Positions 36,992 through 45,943 of a DNA stretch of 64,000 nt are shown piece after piece (the stretch's first letter is position 1; each line of letters starts with the position of its first letter). The translations under genes and the position numbers were made by a program. A model generated the notes under the pieces. The model saw only the letters and a program-made list of their open reading frames with translations. It searched no databases and was not told the DNA's origin. Source of the DNA: Emcibacteraceae bacterium (GTDB lineage Bacteria > Pseudomonadota > Alphaproteobacteria > Sphingomonadales > Emcibacteraceae); the NCBI GenBank assembly GCA_021774795.1, contig JAJFIR010000014.1, forward strand, positions 124,001 through 188,000, given 5' to 3'.

Positions 36992-38119
36992 ATGATCAAA
37001 ATATTTTTAAGATTTGCATTATTATTTATTTTGGTATTTTTACCAGCTAGTATGTTGAATGCAAAGGGAAAAACTGAAAACATAATTTTAATTACGCTGG
37101 ATGGAATGCGCTGGCAGGAAGTATTTCAAGGCATCGATAACCGCTATTTTGATCAAACTGAATACCTTGCCTACAAATATACCCATGATCAGTTTAAGGA
37201 TAAATATTGGCGCGATACGCCCGAGGAAAGACGGAAAATATTGTTCCCCTTCCTGTGGGGTACCATCGCAAATAAGGGCCAAATTTATGGAAACAGGAAA
37301 CTAGGCAGCAACGCAAATATTACTAATAAATATCATTTCTCTTATCCTGGATATAATGAAATATTAACCGGTTTCGCCGATCCAACAATTGATAGCAATG
37401 ATAAAATTCTAAATAAGAACTGGACTTTTTTAGAATGGCTGGAACATCAGGAAGATTACAAAGGAAAAACCGCTGCCTTTGCATCATGGGATGTATTTCC
37501 CTATATTTTGAATAAGGAACGCAGTGGTATTTTTACTAATAGCGCCTTCGAAAAAATGGATATAATGCTTGATAATCAAAAAATTCAAACCATAAATCAG
37601 TTGCAGGATGACATTCCTATCCCGTGGGACACGGTTCGGTTCGACGTTTACACCCATACATATGCCATCGAATATTTGAAGGAAAAAAAGCCCAAAGCAA
37701 TGTTTATTTCACTGGGTGAGACGGATGACTATGCCCATGACGGTCAGTATGATCGGTATATTAATTCAGCTCAAAAATCTGATGAATTCATAAGCCAGAT
37801 TTGGAAATGGGTTCAAAGCGATCCTGATTATAAAGATAAAACAACACTTTTAATCACCACAGATCATGGAAGAGGTTATAAAAACCTTGAAGACTGGAAA
37901 GATCATGGCAATATGGAAATCACCAGCGAAGATGGGGATAGAGCCATATGGATGGCCGTGATAGGGCCGGATACGCCGGTGATTGGCGAAATGAAAAACA
38001 CAAATGATGTTAAACAAAATCAAATCGCCAAAACATTAGTGAAATTTTTGGGACTGGATTACAAATCTTCTCATCCAATACTCAAGGCCGGCGAGGTGAT
38101 AGAGACGATGTTTGAGTAA
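36992..38119 (+). CDS. Exported alkaline-phosphatase-superfamily phosphatase
   Basis: A 375-residue protein with a signal peptide (LRFALLFILVFLPASMLNA). The mature part is of the alkaline phosphatase/sulfatase fold: NIILITLDGMRWQEVF at the start, a nucleophile-region motif HFSYPGYNEILTGFADP, then FISLGETDDYAHDG and LLITTDHGRG carrying metal-binding Asp/His. Such proteins are annotated as phosphoglyceromutase-like or nucleotide pyrophosphatases without proof. It begins a probable transcription unit with the sulfite dehydrogenase genes, 80 bp ahead of them. Confidence 0.78.
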   Translation: MIKIFLRFALLFILVFLPASMLNAKGKTENIILITLDGMRWQEVFQGIDNRYFDQTEYLAYKYTHDQFKDKYWRDTPEERRKILFPFLWGTIANKGQIYGNRKLGSNANITNKYHFSYPGYNEILTGFADPTIDSNDKILNKNWTFLEWLEHQEDYKGKTAAFASWDVFPYILNKERSGIFTNSAFEKMDIMLDNQKIQTINQLQDDIPIPWDTVRFDVYTHTYAIEYLKEKKPKAMFISLGETDDYAHDGQYDRYINSAQKSDEFISQIWKWVQSDPDYKDKTTLLITTDHGRGYKNLEDWKDHGNMEITSEDGDRAIWMAVIGPDTPVIGEMKNTNDVKQNQIAKTLVKFLGLDYKSSHPILKAGEVIETMFE

Positions 38120-38199
38120 TATTTGGATTAGGTAGCCGATAAGGTTGCTTGATATTGGCAATTTTGGCCACTATGATCCATAAATTAGGGAGAATAATA

Positions 38200-39435
38200 A
38201 TGACGAGCGATAATAATTCAATTAACGAATGGAACAGACGAAAGTTTCTTATGCGCAGTACAGGGGCCAGCGCAGGTCTGGTTTTAGGAATGATTGTGCC
38301 TTTTGCACGTAATATACCAGACGGGCTACTTCCCATCGTATTGGCACAAGATGCAGATGAAATTGCTGGTAAAGATAATTTATCGCTCCTTAATGATCGG
38401 CCGCTGAATGCGGAAACACCCCCTCACCTCCTCGATGATATTGTCACCCCGACAGATAGACACTTTATACGCAACAATGGCAATCCTCCCGATGATGTTG
38501 ATCCGGAAAGCTGGCTTTTAACAATTGATGGCCTCGTTGAAACCCCCCTATCCCTAACTATCGAAGAACTTAAAAACCAGTTCGAAATTGTCACTTATAA
38601 CTTGCTTATTGAATGCGGAGGAAATGGTAGAGCATTTTTTGATCCTCCCGCGCGCGGTAATCAGTGGACATATGGAGCGGTAGCGTGCTCACAGTGGACA
38701 GGGGTTCGTCTTGCAGATGTACTCAATGCTGCCGGAATAAAACCAGATGCCGTCTACACTGCACATGAAGGAACGGACAGCCATCTTTCTGGTGATCCAG
38801 AAAAACATCCTGTTTCCCGCGGAATGCCAATCGACAAGGCAATGGACCCGTTTAACCTTATAGCTTTTGAGCAAAATGGTGACGCACTGCATCCTATGAA
38901 CGGAGCACCACTTCGGCTCGTTGTGCCAGGTTGGCCCGGGTCATGTTCTCAAAAATGGTTAAACCGGATTTATCTTCGTGATCAAGTTCATGATGGCGCC
39001 AAAATGACAGGCACTTCATACAGAGTTCCCGAGTATAAAGTTGCTCCCGGTCAAAAAGTGCCGGAGGAAGATTTTAAAATAATTGAAGCAATGCCCGTTA
39101 AATCTTTAATTACATATCCGGAAACAATGGCAGATATTTCTGCGAACGAATTTGAAGTACGAGGTCAAGCGTGGGCGGGCGATACAACAATTTCCGCTGT
39201 TGATATTAGTTATGATTTCGGCGCAACTTGGCAAAAAACCGAATTGCAGGAACCGACAAACCCACATGCCTGGCAAAGATGGAGCGTTAAAATTAATCTA
39301 CCACAAAAAGGATATTATGAAGTTTGGGCGCGCGCAACGGACGCCAACAATATAAGCCAGCCATTTGCAATAGATTGGAATCCAAAAGGTTACTTGAATA
39401 ACAGCTTGCATCGCATTGCTATTCAGCGGGTTTAA
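38200..39435 (+). CDS. Sulfite dehydrogenase molybdopterin subunit (SorA-like, Tat exported)
   Basis: A 411-residue oxidoreductase of the sulfite oxidase family. The Tat signal is NRRKFLMRSTGASAGLVLGM. The molybdenum-pterin domain has LLIECGGNGRAFFDPPARG, whose Cys should be the Mo ligand, and PLRLVVPGWPGSCSQKWLNRI. A C-terminal dimerisation domain of Ig-like strands follows (from about 300). ATG 38200 follows TTAGGGAGA; an in-frame ATG at 38149 lacks one. The next gene, 5 bp later, encodes a monohaem cytochrome, as in sorAB. It would oxidise sulfite to sulfate in the periplasm. Confidence 0.85.
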   Translation: MTSDNNSINEWNRRKFLMRSTGASAGLVLGMIVPFARNIPDGLLPIVLAQDADEIAGKDNLSLLNDRPLNAETPPHLLDDIVTPTDRHFIRNNGNPPDDVDPESWLLTIDGLVETPLSLTIEELKNQFEIVTYNLLIECGGNGRAFFDPPARGNQWTYGAVACSQWTGVRLADVLNAAGIKPDAVYTAHEGTDSHLSGDPEKHPVSRGMPIDKAMDPFNLIAFEQNGDALHPMNGAPLRLVVPGWPGSCSQKWLNRIYLRDQVHDGAKMTGTSYRVPEYKVAPGQKVPEEDFKIIEAMPVKSLITYPETMADISANEFEVRGQAWAGDTTISAVDISYDFGATWQKTELQEPTNPHAWQRWSVKINLPQKGYYEVWARATDANNISQPFAIDWNPKGYLNNSLHRIAIQRV

Positions 39436-39440
39436 AACCG

Positions 39441-39746
39441 ATGGCCCGATTGTTGCTGCTTTTCTTATCTGTGATCGCTGTTATTTCAACCGCTGCAATC
39501 GCACAGGTTGAAGATGAAGAGCCAGAAATGGCGCTTCTACCGACAGGTGAAGGTCGTGAAGACGTATTTTACCTTTGTTCCGCTTGTCATTCAATTAAAA
39601 CAGTAGTTCAACAACGCTTGTCACGAGATGTCTGGGACGAGACCCTCGATTGGATGGTTGAAGAACAAGGTATGCCTGAGTTAGACGAAGAAGACCGGCA
39701 GCAAATATTAGAATATCTGTCCACTTACGTATCGCCGGATAAATAA
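39441..39746 (+). CDS. Small c-type cytochrome, putative sulfite dehydrogenase subunit (SorB-like)
   Basis: A 101-residue protein with a signal peptide (LLLLFLSVIAVISTAAIAQ) and one haem-c motif CSACH (YLCSACHSIK). The axial Met is probably in EEQGMPELDEED. It ends DDRQQILEYL-type residues typical of small sulfite-dehydrogenase cytochromes. It is 5 bp behind the molybdoenzyme gene, so it should take its electrons and pass them to the respiratory chain. Confidence 0.82.
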   Translation: MARLLLLFLSVIAVISTAAIAQVEDEEPEMALLPTGEGREDVFYLCSACHSIKTVVQQRLSRDVWDETLDWMVEEQGMPELDEEDRQQILEYLSTYVSPDK

Positions 39747-39771
39747 ATCAGAAAACCATAACCGATTTATT

Positions 39772-40794
39772 TTATTCAACCGTCCAGGTACGTCCCTGCC
39801 TGATAAGCGCATTAAAATCTGCTTTTTTTGCTGACTTAGCATCGTTCACTTGTCTGTGTACTGCGTCATCATAGCTTTCTTGAGGATCACAGTAAATCAC
39901 ACCGCAAACTACCGGAAATTCCGGCGCGGTCAGTTCAACAAGCATTTGCGCCATCAACTTATTGGTTTCGTCATGTACCAAAATGTCTGCTTCCGTTACA
40001 CCATTTTCGCCGATAATAACTGTCTCAAGTGCAAATTTTTCAGTGTTAAACCGAAGCCCCATATTTTTTTCTTTGCCGTAAATTAATGACTGACCGTGTT
40101 CAACATGAATTTGCGTATTTTGCGCTTCTTTCTTCAACGTAAAATGTTCAAAAGTTTTGTCGTTAAAAACGATACAATTTTGAAAAATTTCTATGAATGA
40201 TGCACCTTTATGTTCTTTCGCCCGCGCCAACGTGACCGGCAAAGCTTTAAGTGCCGTATCAATACCGCGTGCCACAAACCGGGCCCCCGCGCCGATCGCG
40301 AATGAGCATGGCGTGAGCGGTAAATCGACTGAACCAAGCGGTGTAGAAGGAGATTTCGTGCCTTGCTTTGATGTTGGTGAATACTGTCCTTTGGTCAGGC
40401 CATAAATTTCGTTATTAAACAACATAATTTGCATATTCACATTGCGTCTAAGGACATGAAGCATATGGTTACCGCCAATACTGAGGCCGTCACCATCACC
40501 TGTTACTAGCCAAACATCAAGTTCCGGGTTCGCAAGCTTTACGCCGGTCGCAACCGCCGGGGCGCGGCCATGGATCGTGTGAAAGCCATATGTTTCCACA
40601 TAATATGGAAAGCGCGATGAACAACCGATACCGGAAACAAAAACCGTATTTTCCGGCGTTGCACCAATATTAGCGAGTGTTATTTGAACGGCTTTAAGTA
40701 TGGCGTAATCTCCGCAACCCGGACACCACCGCACTTCTTGATCAGTTTCAAAATCTTTATATGTAAGTTTTTTTACGTCTACTTGCTCGTTCAT
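39772..40794 (-). CDS. korB: 2-oxoacid:ferredoxin oxidoreductase, beta subunit
   Basis: TPP-binding beta subunit of 340 residues. VRWCPGCGDYAILKAVQ, GIGCSSRFPYYVETYGFHTIHGRAPAVATG, and WLVTGDGDGLSIGGNH plus NNEIYGLTKGQYSPTS are the TPP motifs of the KorB/PorB family. With KorA it oxidises a 2-oxoacid, probably 2-oxoglutarate, to the acyl-CoA, reducing ferredoxin. The start overlaps the korA stop by 4 bp (ATGA). Choice of 2-oxoglutarate over pyruvate is by overall similarity only. Confidence 0.9.
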   Translation of the reverse strand: MNEQVDVKKLTYKDFETDQEVRWCPGCGDYAILKAVQITLANIGATPENTVFVSGIGCSSRFPYYVETYGFHTIHGRAPAVATGVKLANPELDVWLVTGDGDGLSIGGNHMLHVLRRNVNMQIMLFNNEIYGLTKGQYSPTSKQGTKSPSTPLGSVDLPLTPCSFAIGAGARFVARGIDTALKALPVTLARAKEHKGASFIEIFQNCIVFNDKTFEHFTLKKEAQNTQIHVEHGQSLIYGKEKNMGLRFNTEKFALETVIIGENGVTEADILVHDETNKLMAQMLVELTAPEFPVVCGVIYCDPQESYDDAVHRQVNDAKSAKKADFNALIRQGRTWTVE

Positions 40795-42656
40795 TTATCT
40801 GCTCCTGCTTGTCCACGGATACAGTCTAATATTTCTGTAATTTTAAAAGGTTGGCCCGACACTTTTGTCAAAGAGAAGGCATCTAACAAATATTCAGCAC
40901 GGAGCAGGTTATTCATCTGACCCTTATTCATTTCTGCAACAATAACTTTATCGTAGCTATTCAAAACATCTTCCAAATTACGCGGTAGCGGCCAGATATT
41001 ACCAATATGAACATGTGATACATCAATATTTTCATCGCGAGCCCGTTTCACCGCCTGATGAATAGCCCCCCGTGTTGATCCCCAGCCAACAACGGCGAGC
41101 TTCCCGCCCTCCTTTCCAAGATCAACTTTTTGCAAAGGAATATCATTCGCTATATTTGCAATTTTTTGCGCACGAACATCGGTCATCTTTTGATGGTTCG
41201 CCGCATCATAAGAAATATGCCCGCTGTCATAATCTTTTTCAATACCACCTATGCGGTGAAGAAGATCAGGTGTGCCCGGCTTGGCCCAGACACGTGCCAG
41301 AGTTTTTGGATCACGTTTGAACGGATGAAAACCTTCCGGATCCGTATGATGCTTAACCGGAAATTTTTCAAGCTCATTAATATCCGGAATTTTCCACGGC
41401 TCCGAAGCATTACCGATATATCCGTCTGACAACACCATTACCGGTGTCATATATTTTGTCGCAAGGCGCACCGCTTCAATACCAACATCAAAGCAGTCTT
41501 GGGGGTTAGACGTCGCGAGCACAACAATTGGTGCATCTCCATTTCGGCCCCAAACCGCCTGATAAAGATCGGACTGTTCGGTTTTCGTCGGTAATCCAGT
41601 TGAGGGACCTGCTCTCTGCACATCAACAACAATAAGGGGAAGTTCTGTACTTATAGCAAGACCGATCGCTTCGGTTTTAAGAGCAATACCAGGACCAGAG
41701 CTCGATGTCACTCCGAGCTGCCCTGCAAAAGATGCACCGATCGCTCCGCAAATAGCGGCAATCTCATCCTCTGCCTGGAATGTCATAACACCATATTCCT
41801 TTAGCCCACTAAGTGTATGCAATAACGCAGAAGCAGGCGTAATTGGATATGTTCCGAGTAAAAGCGGAATATCGCCAAGCTGTGAACCGGCAACCAAACC
41901 CCACGCAAGGGCTTGGTTTCCGTTTACGGTACGGTACTCGCCCGGCTTATCCGTATCATGCTTACCAACGATATAACGGCGCAAATTGCTGGATACTTCA
42001 GCAGTTTCCCCGTAAGCATGACCAGCGTTAACGGCCGCTATATTAGCATTTGCCACATCGGGTATTTTTGCGAATTTCGTCTTTAGCCAATCGGTAATCG
42101 GTTTTCGTGCGCGGCCAAACATCCAGAGAATAAGTCCCAACGTCCACATATTCTTTGAACGAAGTGCATCTTTCTTGCCAAGACCAAATTCTTTAACTGA
42201 TTCTAATGTCATTTTCGTAATATCAAGTTTTTGAACCTGATAATCACTTAAGCTATTATTTTCGAGCGGGTTTTCCGCGTATCCCGCTTTATCAAGATTG
42301 CGCTGGTTAAATGACCCTTCGTCAACAATGATCAATCCACCTTTACGTAAGCCACTTAAACTGACCATCAATGCTGCCGGGTTCATCGCAACCAAAACAT
42401 CCGGCTCATCACCTGCCGTTGACACTTCAACAGAGCCAAAATTAATCTGGAACGCAGAAACACCAAATGTTGTACCTACTGGGGCACGAATTTCAGCAGG
42501 AAAATCCGGGAAAGTTGAAAGATCGCTACCTTCTAATGCGGTAACAACAGAAAATTGATTACCTGTCAGCTGCATTCCATCGCCACTATCGCCGGCAAAA
42601 CGTACACAAACTGAATCTAACTCATCGTAATCAATTACGGGTGATTGCACATTCAT
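40791..42656 (-). CDS. korA: 2-oxoacid:ferredoxin oxidoreductase, fused gamma-alpha subunit
   Basis: A 621-residue protein with the gamma domain (about 1-200, starting CVRFAGDSGDGMQLTGNQF) fused to the alpha domain (about 220-621). Alpha motifs are GTYPITPASALLHTLS, QAEDEIAAICGAIGASFAG, TSSSGPGIALKTEAIGLA and QRAGPSTGLPTKTEQSDL. ATG 42656 is chosen because AGGA is properly spaced before it; ATG 42683 is in frame. The fused form is the aerobic KorAB type known from Actinobacteria, haloarchaea and some proteobacteria. It may replace or supplement 2-oxoglutarate dehydrogenase. Confidence 0.92.
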   Translation of the reverse strand: MNVQSPVIDYDELDSVCVRFAGDSGDGMQLTGNQFSVVTALEGSDLSTFPDFPAEIRAPVGTTFGVSAFQINFGSVEVSTAGDEPDVLVAMNPAALMVSLSGLRKGGLIIVDEGSFNQRNLDKAGYAENPLENNSLSDYQVQKLDITKMTLESVKEFGLGKKDALRSKNMWTLGLILWMFGRARKPITDWLKTKFAKIPDVANANIAAVNAGHAYGETAEVSSNLRRYIVGKHDTDKPGEYRTVNGNQALAWGLVAGSQLGDIPLLLGTYPITPASALLHTLSGLKEYGVMTFQAEDEIAAICGAIGASFAGQLGVTSSSGPGIALKTEAIGLAISTELPLIVVDVQRAGPSTGLPTKTEQSDLYQAVWGRNGDAPIVVLATSNPQDCFDVGIEAVRLATKYMTPVMVLSDGYIGNASEPWKIPDINELEKFPVKHHTDPEGFHPFKRDPKTLARVWAKPGTPDLLHRIGGIEKDYDSGHISYDAANHQKMTDVRAQKIANIANDIPLQKVDLGKEGGKLAVVGWGSTRGAIHQAVKRARDENIDVSHVHIGNIWPLPRNLEDVLNSYDKVIVAEMNKGQMNNLLRAEYLLDAFSLTKVSGQPFKITEILDCIRGQAGADK

Positions 42657-42846
42657 TTTTAGTCCTAACTTATTAAATGGCATCTTATATACAGAGTATT
42701 TTCTACTAAAATCATTTTATAGGTAATTTTTTTATATACAAATGATATATTTTCCATTTAATGGAAAACCCATATCATTTCAATGATTGTAATCAATTAT
42801 TATTGTAATAACGCTATTACTCACACATAGGCCACTTTTTTTAAAT

Positions 42847-44184
42847 ATGACGCAACTAACTAATAATAATACGATATCGCGTCATATGTGGCAAATAGCG
42901 GTCCCTTCCATCCTCGCAAATCTGTCCACTCCGCTGCTGGGTCTTTCCGATAGTTTTATCATGGGTCATATGCCTCATGAACGATATCTGGCAGCCGTTG
43001 CTTTGGGAGCAATATTTTTCAGCATCCTCTATAACGGTGTAAATTTCCTACGCATGGGTACAACTGGCTTGGCTGCGCAAGCACACGGCCGCGGTGATGA
43101 ACTTGGTTTAAATCAGCTCTTCATTCGCGGCTGCATCAGTGCCTTCGCGATTGGACTTATTTTTATCAGTGTTCAATCCTTATTATCTTATGTCTTTTTC
43201 TATTTTATGGAGGCGGAAAGGATTGTTATGCAACTCTCGGCGCAGTATTTCTCAATTCGAATTTGGGGTGCCCCTTTTGCACTGATGAATTATGTTGCGT
43301 CAGGCTGGCTGCTTGGTATGGGTCAGGCAAAGGAAGTACTTTATATTCACCTTTACATGAACATCAGCAATATTTTGCTTAACTTTCTTTTCGTTTATTC
43401 ATTTGGTATGACTGTTGATGGCGTCGCACTCGGCACCGTCCTGTCCGAAAGCACCGCATTTATCCTCTGTATTTATTATGTCATGCGCCACAATAGATTG
43501 GATTTTAAGCTAACGCTGTTTAACGCAAAAGTACTTGATAAAATTATGGAACTTGCAGCCTTCAAAAAGCTTTTCACTTTAAACCGCGATATTTTTATCC
43601 GCACCATGTGTCTTACTTTTACTCTGGCGAGTTTTACGCTTCTGGGAACACGGTTTGGCACTGAAATTTTGGCTGCTAATGCTGTTCTTATGAATTTACA
43701 AAACCTGACCGCGTATGGTCTTGACGGTTTTGCGCAGGCGGCAGAAGTATTGGTCGGAAAAGAAATTGGTAAAAAATCGAAAGAAAGCCTTCGTAAAGCT
43801 GTCATTGTATCCAGCAAATGGGCGTTATACACTGCAATCGCATTTACATTGTTCTATTTAATACTTGGCGAAACAGTAATTCACCTTCTGACCAATATCG
43901 AAACCATTCGCACTATCGCTGGTGACTATCTGATATGGGTTATCGTACTGCCGCTCCTTTCAATCTGGAGCTTTCAACTAGATGGTATTTTTATTGGCGC
44001 CACCGCCGGAAACCATATGAGAAACGGCATGATTATTTCAGCAATTTGTTATGTCATTTGTATTTTTACACTCTTGCCATTATTCGGTAATCACGGATTG
44101 TGGCTTTCATACAGTATTTTTCTGATTATGCGGGCATTAACGCTTGTGGTAAAATATCCTGAAATTGAAAAACGCGCGGTTTAG
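42847..44184 (+). CDS. MATE-family efflux transporter (DinF/NorM-like)
   Basis: A 445-residue membrane protein with about 12 helices. It begins with HMWQIAVPSILANLSTPLLGLSDSFIMGHM, the MATE first-helix pattern; the second half repeats it from about 245. Such carriers export cationic compounds with Na+ or H+ antiport. The closest named subgroup is DinF-like by length and sequence pattern. The 190-bp upstream region contains an imperfect operator-like TGATT-GT-AATCA (42784-42795). Confidence 0.88.
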   Translation: MTQLTNNNTISRHMWQIAVPSILANLSTPLLGLSDSFIMGHMPHERYLAAVALGAIFFSILYNGVNFLRMGTTGLAAQAHGRGDELGLNQLFIRGCISAFAIGLIFISVQSLLSYVFFYFMEAERIVMQLSAQYFSIRIWGAPFALMNYVASGWLLGMGQAKEVLYIHLYMNISNILLNFLFVYSFGMTVDGVALGTVLSESTAFILCIYYVMRHNRLDFKLTLFNAKVLDKIMELAAFKKLFTLNRDIFIRTMCLTFTLASFTLLGTRFGTEILAANAVLMNLQNLTAYGLDGFAQAAEVLVGKEIGKKSKESLRKAVIVSSKWALYTAIAFTLFYLILGETVIHLLTNIETIRTIAGDYLIWVIVLPLLSIWSFQLDGIFIGATAGNHMRNGMIISAICYVICIFTLLPLFGNHGLWLSYSIFLIMRALTLVVKYPEIEKRAV

Positions 44185-44218
44185 CATTACATCTCCATAA
44201 CGTTAAATCAATCTATCC

Positions 44219-44232
44219 TGTAATCGATTACA
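44219..44232. promoter_or_regulatory. Perfect 14-bp LacI-type palindrome upstream of the sulfatase pair
   Basis: TGTAATCGATTACA is self-complementary over 14 bp, with a central CG as in LacI/GalR-family operators. It sits 80 bp before the first sulfatase start. No LacI-family gene is in the window. Confidence 0.5.
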
Positions 44233-44311
44233 TATCTATTGGCAAATTTATCTAGTTTGTATAAAGTATAGTGATCATTATCCAATAATTGAAGAAGAAA
44301 AGGACATCCTA

Positions 44312-45940
44312 ATGTCGCACCGATTAATATCATCTGTCAAAAACATATCTATTGTGCTCACCTCTATAACCCTAAGTATTCTGGTCGCTGTCCAATCGTC
44401 TTTTTCTCAAAGTAAACCAAACATTATTTATATTCTGACCGATGATCAGCGCTATGACGAACTCGGCATCTTAAATCCCTTATTAGATACGCCAAATATG
44501 AACGCAATCGCAGAAAATGGCGTACATTTTAAAAATGCTTTTGTAACAACCGCCCTTTGCTCTCCAAGTCGTGCGACGATCCTCACCGGGCAATATGCCA
44601 ATACTCATGGTGTTGTGGACAATAACGCTCAATTACCCGAAGGTACTATATTTTTCCCAAGCTATATGCAGGATGCGGGATATCAAACAGGCTTTATCGG
44701 TAAATGGCACATGGGTGATCAGGGTGATAACCCGCAACCCGGGTTTGACAAATGGGTAAGCTTCGAAGGACAGGGCAATTACTATCCGGAACTTTCAGAC
44801 GGAAGTATTGCTCAGCTGAATATCGACGGTACTCAGGTCGATCAAAAAGGATACATCACTGACGAGTTAACCGATTACGCAATCGACTGGCTTGATACAG
44901 TGGACAAGGAAAAACCATTCTTCCTTTATTTTTCGCACAAGGCCGTTCACGCGGATTTTTATCCCGCAGAGCGATACGAAAATCAATATGCTGATAAACA
45001 GGTAGAATTACCGGAAAATATGGCCGACACACCGGAAAACTACCGCGGCAAACCTCGTTGGGTTAAAGATCAGCGCAGCAGTTGGAACGGCGTTGACTTC
45101 CCCTATCATAGCACTTTAGATGTTGGTGAATATAAAATGCGCTACCACCGCACCCTTACAGCTGTCGATGACAGCATTGGAAGGGTACAGGAATGGCTAA
45201 AGGAAAATGGCCTTGCTGAAAACACCATCGTTATGTTGATGGGTGATAATGGCTTCATGTTTGGTGAACACGGCTTAATAGACAAACGCAACGCTTACGA
45301 AGAAAGCATGCGGGTTCCGCTACTTGCGATGGGACCCGGCTTTGAAAAAGGTAAAGTGGTCGAAGAGGTCGTCGCTAACTTAGACATTGCGCCAACAATA
45401 CTGGAAATAGCCGGTATTGAAAGACCGGAACAATTTCAAGGGCGAAGCTTTACTAAATTGGGAAGCGGCGCGGAGCTTGATGAACCATGGAACAACGAAT
45501 TTGCCTACGAATATTTCTGGGAATATGATTTTCCGCAAACACCAACCACATTCGCGGTCAGAACGGACAAATATAAGTTGATCCAGTATCACGGAATTTG
45601 GGACCGCGAAGAACTTTATGACATGGTCAATGATTCTACGGAAATGAATAACCTTGCTGATGACCCGGATATGATAGAAGTAAAAGTAGCCTTAAGAAAA
45701 AGGATATATGCGCTTTCTGCCAACACGGGCGGTGAACATGTCGTGCCTTATACGGAACGTACCCACAGCGGTTATCGCTTTCGTGACAAAACGGCAATTC
45801 GTGCCGCTGACTTTCCAAAAGAATGGTTAAGAACCGGGGCAGAAGCCGACAGGTTCGAAGCCGACTTCGATGATAGCAGAGAAAAGTTTGAAAGATTACA
45901 AAGAGAGCAAGAAGCACTAGATGCGAAAAACAAGGATTAA
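44312..45940 (+). CDS. Secreted type I sulfatase, copy 1
   Basis: Arylsulfatase-fold hydrolase of 542 residues, exported by a signal peptide (IVLTSITLSILVAVQSSFSQ). Metal-binding start NIIYILTDDQR has the Asp pair at 44-45. The active-site motif CSPSR (C83 to R87, CxPxR) is converted to formylglycine by FGE or anSME in the maturation step. GKWHMG and GDNGFMFGEHG follow, and a C-terminal DUF4976-like part (RTDKYKLIQYHGIWDREELYD). It probably removes sulfate from a carbohydrate. A second, highly similar copy follows 3 bp later. Extra C-terminal charged tail (REKFERLQREQE). Confidence 0.92.
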   Translation: MSHRLISSVKNISIVLTSITLSILVAVQSSFSQSKPNIIYILTDDQRYDELGILNPLLDTPNMNAIAENGVHFKNAFVTTALCSPSRATILTGQYANTHGVVDNNAQLPEGTIFFPSYMQDAGYQTGFIGKWHMGDQGDNPQPGFDKWVSFEGQGNYYPELSDGSIAQLNIDGTQVDQKGYITDELTDYAIDWLDTVDKEKPFFLYFSHKAVHADFYPAERYENQYADKQVELPENMADTPENYRGKPRWVKDQRSSWNGVDFPYHSTLDVGEYKMRYHRTLTAVDDSIGRVQEWLKENGLAENTIVMLMGDNGFMFGEHGLIDKRNAYEESMRVPLLAMGPGFEKGKVVEEVVANLDIAPTILEIAGIERPEQFQGRSFTKLGSGAELDEPWNNEFAYEYFWEYDFPQTPTTFAVRTDKYKLIQYHGIWDREELYDMVNDSTEMNNLADDPDMIEVKVALRKRIYALSANTGGEHVVPYTERTHSGYRFRDKTAIRAADFPKEWLRTGAEADRFEADFDDSREKFERLQREQEALDAKNKD

Positions 45941-45943
45941 TTA

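Noticed and set aside
42784-42795. TGATT-GT-AATCA as an FNR/Anr box before the MATE gene
   Set aside because: It is an inverted repeat, but the FNR consensus TTGAT-N4-ATCAA does not fit in sequence or spacing.
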